The notes beneath the pieces are model-generated. The model had not been told where the DNA came from, did no database searches, and worked only from the letters and a program-made list of their open reading frames with translations. A stretch of 64,000 nucleotides of DNA from Reichenbachiella versicolor (GTDB lineage: Bacteria; Bacteroidota; Bacteroidia; Cytophagales; Cyclobacteriaceae): the NCBI RefSeq assembly GCF_003171675.1, contig NZ_QFZQ01000001.1, forward strand, positions 806,001-870,000, written 5' to 3'. Below are positions 45,898-55,593 of this stretch, in pieces. The position numbers and the translations under genes were made by a program. Position 1 is the first letter of the stretch, and each line of letters starts with the position of its first letter.

Positions 45898-46335
45898 TTA
45901 TATAACTATTGACTGTTCGTAGTAATACTCTACGCCACTGTTAGAAACCCAAGTAAGTTTGGTCTTCCAAAGTCCATGCTTGGTATCTTTTAAATCAAAA
46001 GCTTGAATACCTTCTTCATTGAATTTTAAAGAAAAGGTTTTATCAATATTTCCTTCTGAAGGACGAAAGAAGTGAATCTTACCTTTATCTAATTGTGTAA
46101 TAACTGAAACTGGAAATTGTAGAGAAATCATGCTTCCATTTTGAATAATAGCTGGTTTTTCTGCTAATCGGGTGTAGTTATTGATTCTGTCAATTTGGTC
46201 TTGATAGGCTAGTTCCTCTTCATAATAGTTGTTGGCTACAAGGTTAACGTCTTGCTTCATGCATAGAGTGACCATGGTAATTATCAAACCTGCAAAAAGG
46301 ACGAATGCTAATGTTACGCTTTTTCCCCAGTTCAT
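45898..46335 (-). CDS. ccoH: FixH/CcoH-like cbb3 oxidase assembly protein
   Basis: 145 residues. One N-terminal membrane segment (SVTLAFVLFAGLIITMVTLCM) is followed by the FixH signature VANNYYEEELAYQDQIDR and a beta-rich periplasmic part. FixH/CcoH proteins assist maturation of cbb3 oxidase, working with the copper ATPase CcoI. Its start overlaps the ccoG stop (ATGA), showing tight coupling. Confidence 0.9.
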   Translation of the reverse strand: MNWGKSVTLAFVLFAGLIITMVTLCMKQDVNLVANNYYEEELAYQDQIDRINNYTRLAEKPAIIQNGSMISLQFPVSVITQLDKGKIHFFRPSEGNIDKTFSLKFNEEGIQAFDLKDTKHGLWKTKLTWVSNSGVEYYYEQSIVI

Positions 46336-47753
46336 AGTATTTCAAATTTTGATGGTCCTGTAAATTTAGTTTGGTATGTATCTATCAGTTTTTCGTCTTG
46401 ATCAAACAATCCGATTTCTATGTTCATAGTTCTGCCTTTTAGTTCTTTTCTCGGAATCTTTATGATGAAAGTGCCTTCCGATTTTTCATTCGGACCCAAT
46501 TGTATGGTTGATTTACCAATTTTTTCGGTTTCTGCATCATTTACTCCTACTGTTTTAATTATGAGTGACTTATGGTTAAAAGTCTTATTTACAAATTCTA
46601 TATTATACAGATTTGTGATTCTACCATCTTCAAGTTTCTCATATACCTGGCCAGGAGCTTTAAGAATTGTAACTTCAATTTCCTCTCGAGACACCAACAT
46701 ATAAGATAGGAAAGTAACTAATGCAATTAATACTAGAATGTATCCTGCAATTCTAGTAGTGAATAATCTGCTGATACCATCTTTGACCGAATTATAGGAA
46801 GCGTACCTAATTAACCCTTTTGGACGTCCGACTTTAGTCATGACATCGTCACAGACATCCATACATGCAGTACAGTTAACACACTCTAGTTGCGTACCAT
46901 TTCTTATATCAATGCCAGTAGGACAGACATGAACACAAAGTTTACAATCGATACAAGCTCCCGCTTCGTTGGACGTTATTCCTTTTTTGATTCGTTCTCT
47001 AGGTTCGCCTCTCACCCAATCATACATTACAGCGATAGAATCCTTTACAAGAAGAACGCCTTGAAGTCTTCCGTATGGACAAACTGTTACGCAAGCCTGT
47101 TCTCTAAAGAATGCAAATACCCAATAGAAAATACCGGTAAAGAACATTAGTCCAACAAAGCCAGATAAATGTTCAGTTGGATACTGTGTCACTACTTTTA
47201 CCACTTCTTCAACTCCTATTAGATAGGCCATGACGGTATGAGAAATCAATAAAGAAATTAACAGGAAGATGGTTTGTTTGCTGATTTTCTTGAATATCTT
47301 TTCTCTAGTCCAAGGAGCATCATTTAGTTTTCGCTGTTGATTAGCATCTCCTTCGATCCAATATTCAATTTTTCGAAAGACCATCTCCATGAACAAGGTC
47401 TGAGGACATGCCCATCCACACCATACCCTTCCAAAGGCTACAGTAAAAAGAATAATGAATACGAATAAAGTGACTAGAAGTAATGCGAGTAGAAAAAAAT
47501 CCTGAGGCCAAAATGGTAGCCCTAGGATTATAAATTTTCGTTCAAAAAAGTTTAGAAGTAATAATGGTTGTCCCCCAACTTTTAGAAATGGCCCCAAAAA
47601 GAGTAAAGAAAGTAGTAATGCTGTTACTATTACACGTTTCTTGTGAAAAGCTCCTTTAGGTTTTTTAGGATAAATCCAGACTCTTTTTCCTTCCTCATCG
47701 ACAGTAGATATTGAATCTCTGTATTCTTCTTCGTACTCAAATTGGGTCTCCAT
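46332..47753 (-). CDS. ccoG: cytochrome c oxidase accessory protein CcoG (RdxA/FixG)
   Basis: 473-residue membrane ferredoxin required for cbb3 oxidase maturation, probably reducing copper. The N-terminal half has several membrane segments and the CGWACPQTLFMEMVFRKIEYW motif. Residues about 250-300 contain two 4Fe-4S clusters (CIDCKLCVHVCPTGID and CVNCTACMDVCD). The C-terminal third is an Ig-like periplasmic domain. Lies 32 bp after ccoP. Confidence 0.95.
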   Translation of the reverse strand: METQFEYEEEYRDSISTVDEEGKRVWIYPKKPKGAFHKKRVIVTALLLSLLFLGPFLKVGGQPLLLLNFFERKFIILGLPFWPQDFFLLALLLVTLFVFIILFTVAFGRVWCGWACPQTLFMEMVFRKIEYWIEGDANQQRKLNDAPWTREKIFKKISKQTIFLLISLLISHTVMAYLIGVEEVVKVVTQYPTEHLSGFVGLMFFTGIFYWVFAFFREQACVTVCPYGRLQGVLLVKDSIAVMYDWVRGEPRERIKKGITSNEAGACIDCKLCVHVCPTGIDIRNGTQLECVNCTACMDVCDDVMTKVGRPKGLIRYASYNSVKDGISRLFTTRIAGYILVLIALVTFLSYMLVSREEIEVTILKAPGQVYEKLEDGRITNLYNIEFVNKTFNHKSLIIKTVGVNDAETEKIGKSTIQLGPNEKSEGTFIIKIPRKELKGRTMNIEIGLFDQDEKLIDTYQTKFTGPSKFEIL

Positions 47754-47785
47754 TTCGTTAATTATGTGTTCGCTTTTTTGAGCTT

Positions 47786-48670
47786 TTAATTTGCCGCTTC
47801 TATGTATTTTTCACCTTGAGGCGCTTTAGCATTAGGCGGATTAGTCCCTCTCAGAGTAGCTATATAGGAGTTTACCTCGTAGATTTTAGCTGGTGATAAT
47901 ACATCTTTCCAAGCTATCATACCTTTTTCAGGAATACCGTTTTTAATTGAATAATACGTTTCAGAAGCAGACCCTCCATGCAACCAATATTCATCTGTAA
48001 GGTTTGGTCCGATTCCTCCTTCTCCAGAGGCTTTATGACAAGCAACACAGTTACGGTCATAAGTGGTTTTTCCATTAGCTATAATACTAGCATCTTCAGA
48101 ATAAACAATATTACTTTCATCGATTGTGACTTCTTGTTCACCGGAATTGGCTTTGGAAGATTCAGCTTCTGCCATAGCTATTTCATATTCCTCAACTGGT
48201 AAAGGTGCTGTTTTTAAAATGTGGTAATTGAACATATAGACTACAGCAAAAACAATAGTGACATAGAATAATGCTGTCCACCAAGGTGGAAGGTGATTAT
48301 CTAACTCTCGAATTCCGTCGTACTCATGATCAAGCTCAATAGTAGATTCTTTTTCAATAGGAATTGAATTGGTTAACTTATTCATCCAAACAGACCACAT
48401 ACTTGGTTCAGGAACATACTCTTCACCCTTTTCTACAGCCTTTTTAGTAGCATCTTGAGTAATTATTACTTTTAAAATTTGTAAAAGAACAATCGATATA
48501 ATTAATACTACTACTAGAATAATTACCATTAGCGAGAATATTGCTACAGTAAAATAGTCTTCTCCCATAAAAGTACCTGATGTATTTTGAGCTTGACCTG
48601 TTGACAGGAATAGAGCTGATAGAACTACTGTCAGTAATCCTTTAATCCATAGTTTTTTATCAATTGTCAT
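47786..48670 (-). CDS. ccoP: cbb3 oxidase subunit III, monoheme CcoP
   Basis: About 294 residues from the Met of MTIDKKLWIKG, which leaves 4 bp after ccoQ; the longer form to 48694 would overlap ccoQ. It has an N-terminal hydrophobic segment, a second membrane helix, and the CcoP motif EYDGIRELDNHLPPWWTALFYVTI (about 115-140) that precedes the third. The C-terminal cytochrome c domain has one heme site, CVACH, with a Met-containing GMIAWKDVLSP segment. Only one CxxCH is present, while proteobacterial CcoP has two; the monoheme form occurs in Bacteroidota. It delivers electrons to CcoO/CcoN. Confidence 0.93.
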   Translation of the reverse strand: MTIDKKLWIKGLLTVVLSALFLSTGQAQNTSGTFMGEDYFTVAIFSLMVIILVVVLIISIVLLQILKVIITQDATKKAVEKGEEYVPEPSMWSVWMNKLTNSIPIEKESTIELDHEYDGIRELDNHLPPWWTALFYVTIVFAVVYMFNYHILKTAPLPVEEYEIAMAEAESSKANSGEQEVTIDESNIVYSEDASIIANGKTTYDRNCVACHKASGEGGIGPNLTDEYWLHGGSASETYYSIKNGIPEKGMIAWKDVLSPAKIYEVNSYIATLRGTNPPNAKAPQGEKYIEAAN

Positions 48671-48674
48671 AGCA

Positions 48675-48845
48675 TTAAGAATTTTTAGTCTCATTAACAG
48701 GTAGATTTCTCATATCATTGATATATTTTTTATCGGCTTTAAAAACCCACCAGAGCAACCCGATGAAGAAGACGAAAAAAATCGACAGTGAAATAATAGG
48801 CCATATGGCTACATTATGAATTTGTTCGAAATAGTACTTAAACAT
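48675..48845 (-). CDS. ccoQ: cbb3 oxidase small subunit CcoQ
   Basis: 56 residues, read directly from the sequence. It starts MFKYYFEQIHNVAIWP, then has a single membrane helix (ISLSIFFVFFIGLLWWVF) and a basic tail ADKKYINDMRN. Size, one helix and the position between ccoNO and ccoP identify it as CcoQ, which stabilises the oxidase. It is 4 bp from both neighbours. Confidence 0.88.
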   Translation of the reverse strand: MFKYYFEQIHNVAIWPIISLSIFFVFFIGLLWWVFKADKKYINDMRNLPVNETKNS

Positions 48846-48849
48846 CGTT

Positions 48850-50970
48850 TTACTTTTTATCTCCTTGAATATCTGTTCCTAATCTTTGCAAATAGGAAAT
48901 CAAAGCAATGATTTCCATGTCTTGACTGATTTCAATACCATCACCCCTTAGATTTTTTACTATACCAGCTGCTTGAGCTTCTAGTTCCTTACTAGCTCTT
49001 TCTTCATACCCTTCTTCATATGGAACACCGACAGCTCTTAGAGCATTAATTTTGGCCCCAGTAGATGATTTGTCGATTTTTTGATCAAACAACCAAGGGT
49101 AATTTGGCATTATTGATCCTTCAGATACTGCTGCTGGTTCTAGCATATGGTTAAAGTGCCAAGTATCTGATTTTTTTAATTTACCCACACCTTCTCTAGC
49201 TAAGTCTGGACCTGTTCTCTTTGATCCCCAGAGGAATGGGTGATCATACACAAACTCACCAGCTTTAGAGTATTCACCATATCTCTCGGTTTCTGATCTA
49301 AATGGACGGATCATCTGTGAGTGACAGTTGTTACATCCTTCACGGATATAAATATCTCTGCCCTGAAGTTCGAGTGGGGTATAGGGTTTTACAGAAGATA
49401 TAGTAGGTACATTCGATTTTATCAAGAATGTAGGAACCATCTCAATTACACCACCAATTACAATTGCTACTGTAGTAAGTACGGTGAATATTACGGGTTT
49501 TCTTTCTAGTACATTATGCCAGTGACCACCAGTGATTTCTTTTTTCTCTAACGCTAGAGCTTCATCAGCTTCCTCTGCTTGGAATTGGCCAGATTTAGCA
49601 GTTTTTATCAAGTTGTAAATCATTAAGAATACACCTATTAGGTATAGTCCACCACCAACTGCCCTTAGAGCGTATAGTGGAATGATTTGGACAACTGTTT
49701 CTAAAAAATTACCATAAGCTAAAAAGCCTTCGCTATCAAACTCTTTCCACATAAGACTTTGAGTAATACCAGCTACATACATAGGAAGAGCATAGAAAAT
49801 GATACCAAGAGTACCTAACCAGAAGTGGGTATTGGCTAATGGTATGGAGTGAAGTTTGGTTTTCCACATTTTAGGTATTAACCAATAAAAAATGCTGAAA
49901 ATGATAAAACCATTCCAACCAAGTCCTCCAATGTGAACATGAGCAACGATCCAGTCCGTATAGTGCGCAATGGCAGAGACATTTTTCAATGATAGCATAG
50001 GCCCCTCAAAAGTTGCCATTCCATAAGCCGTTACAGCTACCACCATAAACTTTAGTACGGGGTCCTCTCTTACACGATCCCATGCACCTCTCAGAGTTAA
50101 TAAACCATTTAACATTCCTCCCCAAGAAGGTGCAATTAGCATTATGGAGAAAACCGTACCTAACGATTGTGCCCAGTCAGGAAGTGAGGTGTATAATAAA
50201 TGATGAGGTCCAGCCCATATATAGATAAAAATCAATGACCAGAAATGTATGATTGATAGCTTGTATGAATATACAGGTCTGTTTGCGGCCTTTGGAAGGT
50301 AGTAATACATGATTCCTAAGAATGGGGTAGTAAGGAAGAATGCTACAGCATTGTGGCCATACCACCATTGTACCAATGCATCTTGCACACCAGCATACCA
50401 TGAATAACTTTTAAAAAGTGAAACAGGCATCTCGAAGGAATTCACCACGTGTAATACGGCTACAGTGACGAATGTTGCTATATAAAACCAGATAGCCACA
50501 TACATGTGTCTTTCTCTTCTTTTTATGATGGTACCAATCATATTAATACCGAATACTACCCATATCAATGTTATAGCTATATCTATTGGCCATTCGAGTT
50601 CAGCATATTCTTTACTCGTAGTATATCCCAGAGGTAGAGTGATTGCAGCTGCTAGGATAATTAGTTGCCATCCCCAAAAATGAATCCATGATAATGTGTC
50701 ATTGAACATTCTTGCTTTTAGCAATCGTTGCATAGAGTAGTATACTCCAGCGAACATTGCGTTTCCTACGAAAGCAAAAATTATGGCGTTAGTATGAAGT
50801 GGTCGGATACGACCAAATGTAGTGTATTGCAAATCGAAGTTGAATACGGGATAGAATAGTTGAATAGCAGCGGTAAGTCCGCCTAACATCCCAACTACTC
50901 CAAAAATGATCGATGCAATGGTAAAGTACTTGACAATTTTATTGTCATAGCTAAATTTTTCCAGTTCCAT
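48850..50970 (-). CDS. ccoN: fused cbb3 oxidase catalytic subunit CcoN and heme c subunit CcoO
   Basis: 706 residues joining two usual subunits. Residues about 1-480 are CcoN: twelve membrane helices, heme-copper ligands in RPLHTNAIIFAFVGNAMF, WYGHNAVAFFLT, GPHHLLYTSLPDW and HVHIGGLGWNGF. From about 490 onward is CcoO: one membrane anchor then a cytochrome c domain with CNNCHSQMIRPF. The oxidase reduces oxygen to water with high affinity and pumps protons, suiting low-oxygen growth. First gene of the operon ccoNO-Q-P-G-H-safE. An FNR-like site lies about 86 bp upstream. Confidence 0.96.
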   Translation of the reverse strand: MELEKFSYDNKIVKYFTIASIIFGVVGMLGGLTAAIQLFYPVFNFDLQYTTFGRIRPLHTNAIIFAFVGNAMFAGVYYSMQRLLKARMFNDTLSWIHFWGWQLIILAAAITLPLGYTTSKEYAELEWPIDIAITLIWVVFGINMIGTIIKRRERHMYVAIWFYIATFVTVAVLHVVNSFEMPVSLFKSYSWYAGVQDALVQWWYGHNAVAFFLTTPFLGIMYYYLPKAANRPVYSYKLSIIHFWSLIFIYIWAGPHHLLYTSLPDWAQSLGTVFSIMLIAPSWGGMLNGLLTLRGAWDRVREDPVLKFMVVAVTAYGMATFEGPMLSLKNVSAIAHYTDWIVAHVHIGGLGWNGFIIFSIFYWLIPKMWKTKLHSIPLANTHFWLGTLGIIFYALPMYVAGITQSLMWKEFDSEGFLAYGNFLETVVQIIPLYALRAVGGGLYLIGVFLMIYNLIKTAKSGQFQAEEADEALALEKKEITGGHWHNVLERKPVIFTVLTTVAIVIGGVIEMVPTFLIKSNVPTISSVKPYTPLELQGRDIYIREGCNNCHSQMIRPFRSETERYGEYSKAGEFVYDHPFLWGSKRTGPDLAREGVGKLKKSDTWHFNHMLEPAAVSEGSIMPNYPWLFDQKIDKSSTGAKINALRAVGVPYEEGYEERASKELEAQAAGIVKNLRGDGIEISQDMEIIALISYLQRLGTDIQGDKK

Positions 50971-51342
50971 AAAGATTCTAGTTTGTATAGTTGCTGGCTA
51001 AAGTAGCTGAATGGAGTATTGGGGTAAATGACGTAGTTTGATCATTCACATGATCTAAGTCATATCTAAATATGACTGGATATTTAACACTTTATAAGTG
51101 CTTGTTAGTTAGTGTTGTATGTAAGTTTTGTTCTTTGGTGAGTTAAGTTTCTATAGCAATCTTTTTGCTTTGGAAGATGGAAGCAATTTTATTTTAATGA
51201 TGGGTGTCATTTTTTAGTCAATCAGATAAAAGTTATTTGTTCCAGTTAAAGATTGAATTATTCATTTCTCTGAGCAACTATTTGGTTTTAAGTCAAGTAG
51301 TTGCTCATTATTTGGAGTTGAAAAGTTATGTTTAGTCAGCTT
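50971..51342. other. 372-bp regulatory region upstream of ccoNO
   Basis: Separates ccoNO (leftward) from the end of the MCP gene (also leftward). It contains nested dyads about 70-107 bp upstream of ccoNO, described separately. No gene is visible. Confidence 0.5.
51040..51077. promoter_or_regulatory. FNR-like site and dyad cluster upstream of ccoNO
   Basis: Three overlapping dyads: GATCAT-TCAC-ATGATC (51040-51055), TGATCTAAGTCA (51051-51062, one mismatch from the FNR pattern TGAT-N4-ATCA) and AGTCATAT-CTAA-ATATGACT (51058-51077, perfect). The middle one is about 86 bp from the ccoNO start, matching the spacing of the exact FNR sites in front of hemN and the usp genes. Which dyad is bound, and by what, cannot be told by eye. 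Confidence 0.5.
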
Positions 51343-53046
51343 TTACTTTCTTTTCTCTAAAGTGAACATATTAAGAGTGCTTTGCAACTGATTAGAAAGT
51401 ACATTGAAGTTTTTGGAGTGCTCTAAAAATTGCTTCATACCTGCTGCAAGTTCTGTTGCAGAACTTGCTACTTGATCTGTTGCTGTAGAAGTTTCTTCGG
51501 CTATAACAAGGACGTCACCTGAAGATTTTACTATTGATGAAGCATTGTTAGTCTGCGAATCTGCTGAAGATAGAATTTGTTTAGATAAAGAAAGAGTAGA
51601 GCTTGATGCACTCGAAATGTCATTAATGACTTCTGAGACAAAAGTAGAGGAGTTGACACCTTTACTTACTTCAGTGAGCATATTGGTGATCATTTCTTCG
51701 GATACTTTGGTATCTTTTTGAATATCATTAATAAGTATTTCAATTTCTCTAGCTGATTTTTTAGAGTCTTCAGCTAGTTTTCTAATTTCTTCCGCTACTA
51801 CAGCAAACCCTCTTCCATAATCACCTGCTTGAGCAGCTTCAATAGCCGCATTTAGTGCTAATAAATTAGTTTGAGCTGCAATCTCAGTGATTACTCCAAG
51901 GACTCTAGATATATCCGTTGACCTTTGATTTAAATTGTTTATAGAATTGCTAGCTTTTTCAGATGTATTTGCAACGACTTTGATTACTTCAATTAAACCA
52001 CTTACATGATTATTACCTTTTTGTGAAGCTTCAGCGCCATTATTTGCCAACATGTCAATTTTACCAGATAGCTGTTGCATGTTTTTTGATGATGAAAATA
52101 TATGCTCTATTAAGACAGAAGTTTCTTCAAGTCTTGTCAATTGGTCTTGAGCTCCAGAACTGATTTGATTTATAGCTCCTGCAATTTCTTCAGTAGAGAC
52201 GTTCATATCCTGTCCTACGGTCATCATTTCCTCAGAATAAGTGTTTATGTGAGATGAACTAGAGCTTACTTCTTTTAATAACATTAATAAAGCTTCAAGC
52301 GATGCATTTAAGTTATCAGATAGCTTTTTAAAATCACCTTTAGCTTTGATTTGACATCTTCCAGAAAGATCCCCGTTTGACATATTCTCTAGAATATCAA
52401 CTACTTCAGTAAGAGGAGTGTCGATTGATTCTAATAGATTGTTAAATGATTGTGTTAAATCTTTCCATACTCCAACACGTTGCTCGTTATCTATTCTAAT
52501 TTTTAAATTTCCATTTTGACCAGCTTCTTGTACAGCATCATTGATTTCTTCAAAGGATCGTGTAAGCTTAGATTGCATAGTTTTAAGAGCTATTCCAAGT
52601 CTATCATCCTCACTAAGTAAATCAAGTTTATTATTGAGATTACCTGAACTAATATTTTCTACATACTTGGAGATAGAGTACAAATTACTATCCAGAGCTT
52701 TTAAATTGTGTATGGCTTCTCCTATTTCGTCATCAACGGTATATTCAATGTTATTTGCAAGTTTACCTCTTGATAGATTTCTTACGTAAGAATTTATGAT
52801 GTCAAAAGACTTTAATAACGTTCTGTTGTTATAAAAGAATATACCGCCAATCATTCCTGTGTTTATTAACATTATAAACACGCCTAGCCAATCAAATAAG
52901 GCTTCATATGAAACGTGACTAAGGAAAAACCTGAAATTCAGTATAGTAAGTATTAAAACTAGTAGTGGAGTAATAAGAGATTTGAAGCGGATACTTTTAT
53001 GAAAGTCTTTGCGTAATACTATTTTCCTTGATAAGCTTAGTTCCAT
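51343..53046 (-). CDS. methyl-accepting chemotaxis protein with tandem HAMP-like segments
   Basis: 567 residues from MELSLSRKI (a longer form begins at 53070). Two membrane helices (about 25-45 and 52-72, chosen-start numbering) are separated by a very short loop, so there is no periplasmic ligand domain. Several HAMP-like segments follow (about 70-260), then the signalling domain with the tip [19 protein letters not shown] and [15 protein letters not shown]. It likely senses membrane state, redox or an internal signal. No che genes are nearby. It is divergent from the STAS/PrnB fusion gene. Confidence 0.93.
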   Translation of the reverse strand: MELSLSRKIVLRKDFHKSIRFKSLITPLLVLILTILNFRFFLSHVSYEALFDWLGVFIMLINTGMIGGIFFYNNRTLLKSFDIINSYVRNLSRGKLANNIEYTVDDEIGEAIHNLKALDSNLYSISKYVENISSGNLNNKLDLLSEDDRLGIALKTMQSKLTRSFEEINDAVQEAGQNGNLKIRIDNEQRVGVWKDLTQSFNNLLESIDTPLTEVVDILENMSNGDLSGRCQIKAKGDFKKLSDNLNASLEALLMLLKEVSSSSSHINTYSEEMMTVGQDMNVSTEEIAGAINQISSGAQDQLTRLEETSVLIEHIFSSSKNMQQLSGKIDMLANNGAEASQKGNNHVSGLIEVIKVVANTSEKASNSINNLNQRSTDISRVLGVITEIAAQTNLLALNAAIEAAQAGDYGRGFAVVAEEIRKLAEDSKKSAREIEILINDIQKDTKVSEEMITNMLTEVSKGVNSSTFVSEVINDISSASSSTLSLSKQILSSADSQTNNASSIVKSSGDVLVIAEETSTATDQVASSATELAAGMKQFLEHSKNFNVLSNQLQSTLNMFTLEKRK

Positions 53047-53400
53047 AACACTTTTAATGATTAAATACAATGATTGCCGTTACTTACTATCGAGAGTAAA
53101 AGCGGCCAAGATAATGACTATTTTAAAAAATGGAAGCTACGAAATATTAAAATAATTGTTACTCAATTGTCACTTAATTGGTCAAATAAAAATACCTGAG
53201 TCTGCCGTTATTTTTTATCGATTTAAGTGTGAAAATATAAATGAAAGTTTTACTTTTAAGAAATAGGAATGTACATAACCACTGAGACCAGCCGTGATAA
53301 TGTCCTTAATAGCTTAAGGATTTTCCACCTTATTATTTTTTACGAATGCCAATTGGTATTTAAATGAAGCAGCATTTGGGGTTTAACTTAAATCCTAAAG
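53047..53400. other. 354-bp divergent intergenic region
   Basis: Between the MCP (leftward) and the STAS/PrnB fusion (rightward). It should contain both promoters. I found no FNR-type dyad and no gene. Confidence 0.5.
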
Positions 53401-54930
53401 ATGAGTAATTACGAGATTTTAAAAGAGACTTGGTGTCAGGTATGGTTTGATGAAGAATCAGAATCGGTAAATGTTAACTGGGAAGGTTATTTGACTTATG
53501 CTCAAATAACAGAAGGTTGCAATGCAGTGTTAAATTATGTAAGGCTGAATAGCGTTAGTTTGTTGTTTTGCAATCAGTTAAGTATGAAAATACTCAACGA
53601 AAAGTCTAAAGACTTTTTGTCTAAGAAATGGTTGGGAGCATTGGAAGATTTGGGAATTGAGAAAATGGCCCTGCTTACGGCTCTAGATCCATTTGCTAAA
53701 GCCTGTATGAATCAGGTAATTGAGAAATATGAAGGAAGTAATTCAATGTCTTTTTTTACTTTCGGCCTAGAGAAGGATTTTTTAAATTGGCTAAAAAAAG
53801 AGCAAGAAGGAAAGACTACTGAAGAAGATGTAGAATCTAAAATATCTGCCTACCAACTTCTAAGAGTAGATGATGAAGTTAAGTTATTGGATCCTCTAGG
53901 GTTAGATCATGATTTAGGCCTTATTCGCGATTACAATAAGGAAGGAAGAACAGAACAGTTAGTAAGTTTGTTATTCTCTAAATTACCTTTACCAGAAGCA
54001 CTAAATAGCTATGATTATTATACGGCTTTAGCGGCTATGAGGGACATTGGTATTCTGCTAGGTTCGATAAAAAAGGCCGGTGTTGAGCCATTATCTGTTA
54101 TACCCGAACTTGAATATGTTTTGCATGAACTCAGTAGGATTACTGAACTGCCGGCAAGGGAAACTCTTATGCACTATACCATCTGGAATCCAGATGGTGA
54201 GAGAATGAGAACCTATACTCACTATAAAGATGAGCGTTCTCTTATTCAAAGTGTAAAAAATGCATTTCCAGCATTAGATAGTTGTATAGACCTTTTGTTA
54301 CAATTACACCATACACCCTTTGAATCCTCAAAATTTGAAGAGATTTGTGATCAAACAACCCGCAAGTTTAAATATGTTGTAGAAGCTATAGTTTTAGCTT
54401 ATAGAGAAGTCTCTCCGGAAATTTTTGCTAAGGAACTCAGATTTTATTTTGATCCTATTAAAGTGGGAGAAGAAGAGTTAATAGGTCCAGGCGCTGTTGA
54501 GATGCCTATGTTTGTATTTGACCACTTGTTATGGAGTTCTATGGTGCTTGATGAGGAATATGTGAAATTTAAAAAGACATATTTGAAATTCAACATGGGC
54601 TTTATGCAAGAGATATACGACAAGTATGATGGCTGGGATAGTCTTCTAGATAAAATGGTTATAAAATTGAGCCGAGAAGGATCTAATGATCAAGTTTTGA
54701 GGTCTGCAAAATCTCTCATGAAATTATGTAATTCACAAAAGAGCTTCAGGAAGCCTCACAAGAAGTTAGCTGATAAATCTTATGAGCATCAGGACGAAAC
54801 AGGAAAAGATAAAGGTAGCGGTGGGTATTCTACAGATATATTAAGTTATATTTATAGTATTAATCTTGAAAAAATTGGAGAGTTAGAAAACGCTTTGGAT
54901 CAATTTGTCGAAATTAAAGTGATCAAATAG
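53401..54930 (+). CDS. STAS-like domain fused to a PrnB-family heme domain
   Basis: 509-residue soluble protein with no signal peptide. Residues about 1-135 form a STAS/SpoIIAA-like domain, paralogous to the protein of the next gene (WEGYLTYAQITEGCNAVLNY, KDFLSKKWLGALEDLGI). Residues about 160-500 match the PrnB (monodechloroaminopyrrolnitrin synthase, IDO/TDO-like) family: AAMRDIGILLGSIKKAG, RETLMHYTIWNP, ELRFYFDPIKVG, GPGAVEMPMFVFDHLLW, and a late KPHKKLADKSYE then GSGGYS. His453 in KPHKKLA aligns with the proximal heme ligand (His313) of PrnB as I recall that sequence. No other pyrrolnitrin genes are present, so a sensor or another heme reaction is likelier than antibiotic synthesis. Followed 72 bp later by a stand-alone STAS-like gene. 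Confidence 0.82.
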   Translation: MSNYEILKETWCQVWFDEESESVNVNWEGYLTYAQITEGCNAVLNYVRLNSVSLLFCNQLSMKILNEKSKDFLSKKWLGALEDLGIEKMALLTALDPFAKACMNQVIEKYEGSNSMSFFTFGLEKDFLNWLKKEQEGKTTEEDVESKISAYQLLRVDDEVKLLDPLGLDHDLGLIRDYNKEGRTEQLVSLLFSKLPLPEALNSYDYYTALAAMRDIGILLGSIKKAGVEPLSVIPELEYVLHELSRITELPARETLMHYTIWNPDGERMRTYTHYKDERSLIQSVKNAFPALDSCIDLLLQLHHTPFESSKFEEICDQTTRKFKYVVEAIVLAYREVSPEIFAKELRFYFDPIKVGEEELIGPGAVEMPMFVFDHLLWSSMVLDEEYVKFKKTYLKFNMGFMQEIYDKYDGWDSLLDKMVIKLSREGSNDQVLRSAKSLMKLCNSQKSFRKPHKKLADKSYEHQDETGKDKGSGGYSTDILSYIYSINLEKIGELENALDQFVEIKVIK

Positions 54931-55002
54931 ATGATTTTTGTCAATAATTGAAGAACTTAGTCAGAGTCTAATTAACTCTCTCAAATTATAAATCTAAAAA
55001 TA

Positions 55003-55425
55003 ATGGAACAGTTATCAGCCTCAATTAAGGAGAGTCTTTTAGATGAAGACTATTGTAAAATCGCTATGCTAGATAATGGGATTTTATATGCTAAGTGGAA
55101 TGGTTTCTTAACAATCGACCAAATTAAAAATGGGTGCGGTGTGTTGACAAACTACATCAAGAAAAACGGATTGAAAATTCATTTAAGCGACCACTCTGAA
55201 TTAAAGGTATTGAATGATGAATGTAAGACCTACTTGTCAACAGAATGGTTTCCAGAAGTAGAAGCTTTAGGAATTACTAAAATCGCTGCCTTGATATCTC
55301 CGAATGTCTTCACTCGTAAAAGTGTGGATGATGTGAACGAGTCAAACAATAGAGTGCAAATGAGGAATTTAACAATTGAAAACTTCAATACTCAAGAGGA
55401 CTGTGAAAAATGGTTATTGGGTTAA
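55003..55425 (+). CDS. stand-alone STAS-like (SpoIIAA-like) domain protein
   Basis: 140 residues, soluble. It is clearly paralogous to the N-terminal domain of the preceding fusion: shared pattern W-x-G-[YF]-LT-x2-QI-x2-GC, NY, and [TF]-x-LS-x2-W-x4-E-x-LGI-x-K-x-A. A typical phosphorylatable Ser motif of anti-sigma antagonists is not obvious, so it may work by protein contact. The same strand and 72-bp gap suggest an operon with the STAS/PrnB gene; a strong terminator follows. Confidence 0.75.
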   Translation: MEQLSASIKESLLDEDYCKIAMLDNGILYAKWNGFLTIDQIKNGCGVLTNYIKKNGLKIHLSDHSELKVLNDECKTYLSTEWFPEVEALGITKIAALISPNVFTRKSVDDVNESNNRVQMRNLTIENFNTQEDCEKWLLG

Positions 55426-55446
55426 TTGATTGTTTTATCTGTTAAC

Positions 55447-55478
55447 AAAACACACGAGTTGAAAAGCTCGTGTGTTTT
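55447..55478 (+). terminator. intrinsic terminator after the STAS-like gene
   Basis: ACACACGAG and CTCGTGTGT pair perfectly (full arms 55447-55458 and 55467-55478, 12 bp each including A/T ends) followed by a T-run. It lies 21 bp after the stop. Confidence 0.88.
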
Positions 55479-55593
55479 TTTATACTTTGATTTAAGAGTA
55501 GTTTGAAATTTTACCATTTAGGTGACATTTATGATTAAATGATAGAGGTGTTTGTAATCATTTCAAATTACCTAAACTTGAGTAAAAAATATT

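Noticed and set aside
53401-54930. Pyrrolnitrin biosynthesis locus
   Set aside because: Only a PrnB-like domain is present and it is fused to a STAS-like domain; no tryptophan halogenase, PrnC or PrnD is seen in the window.
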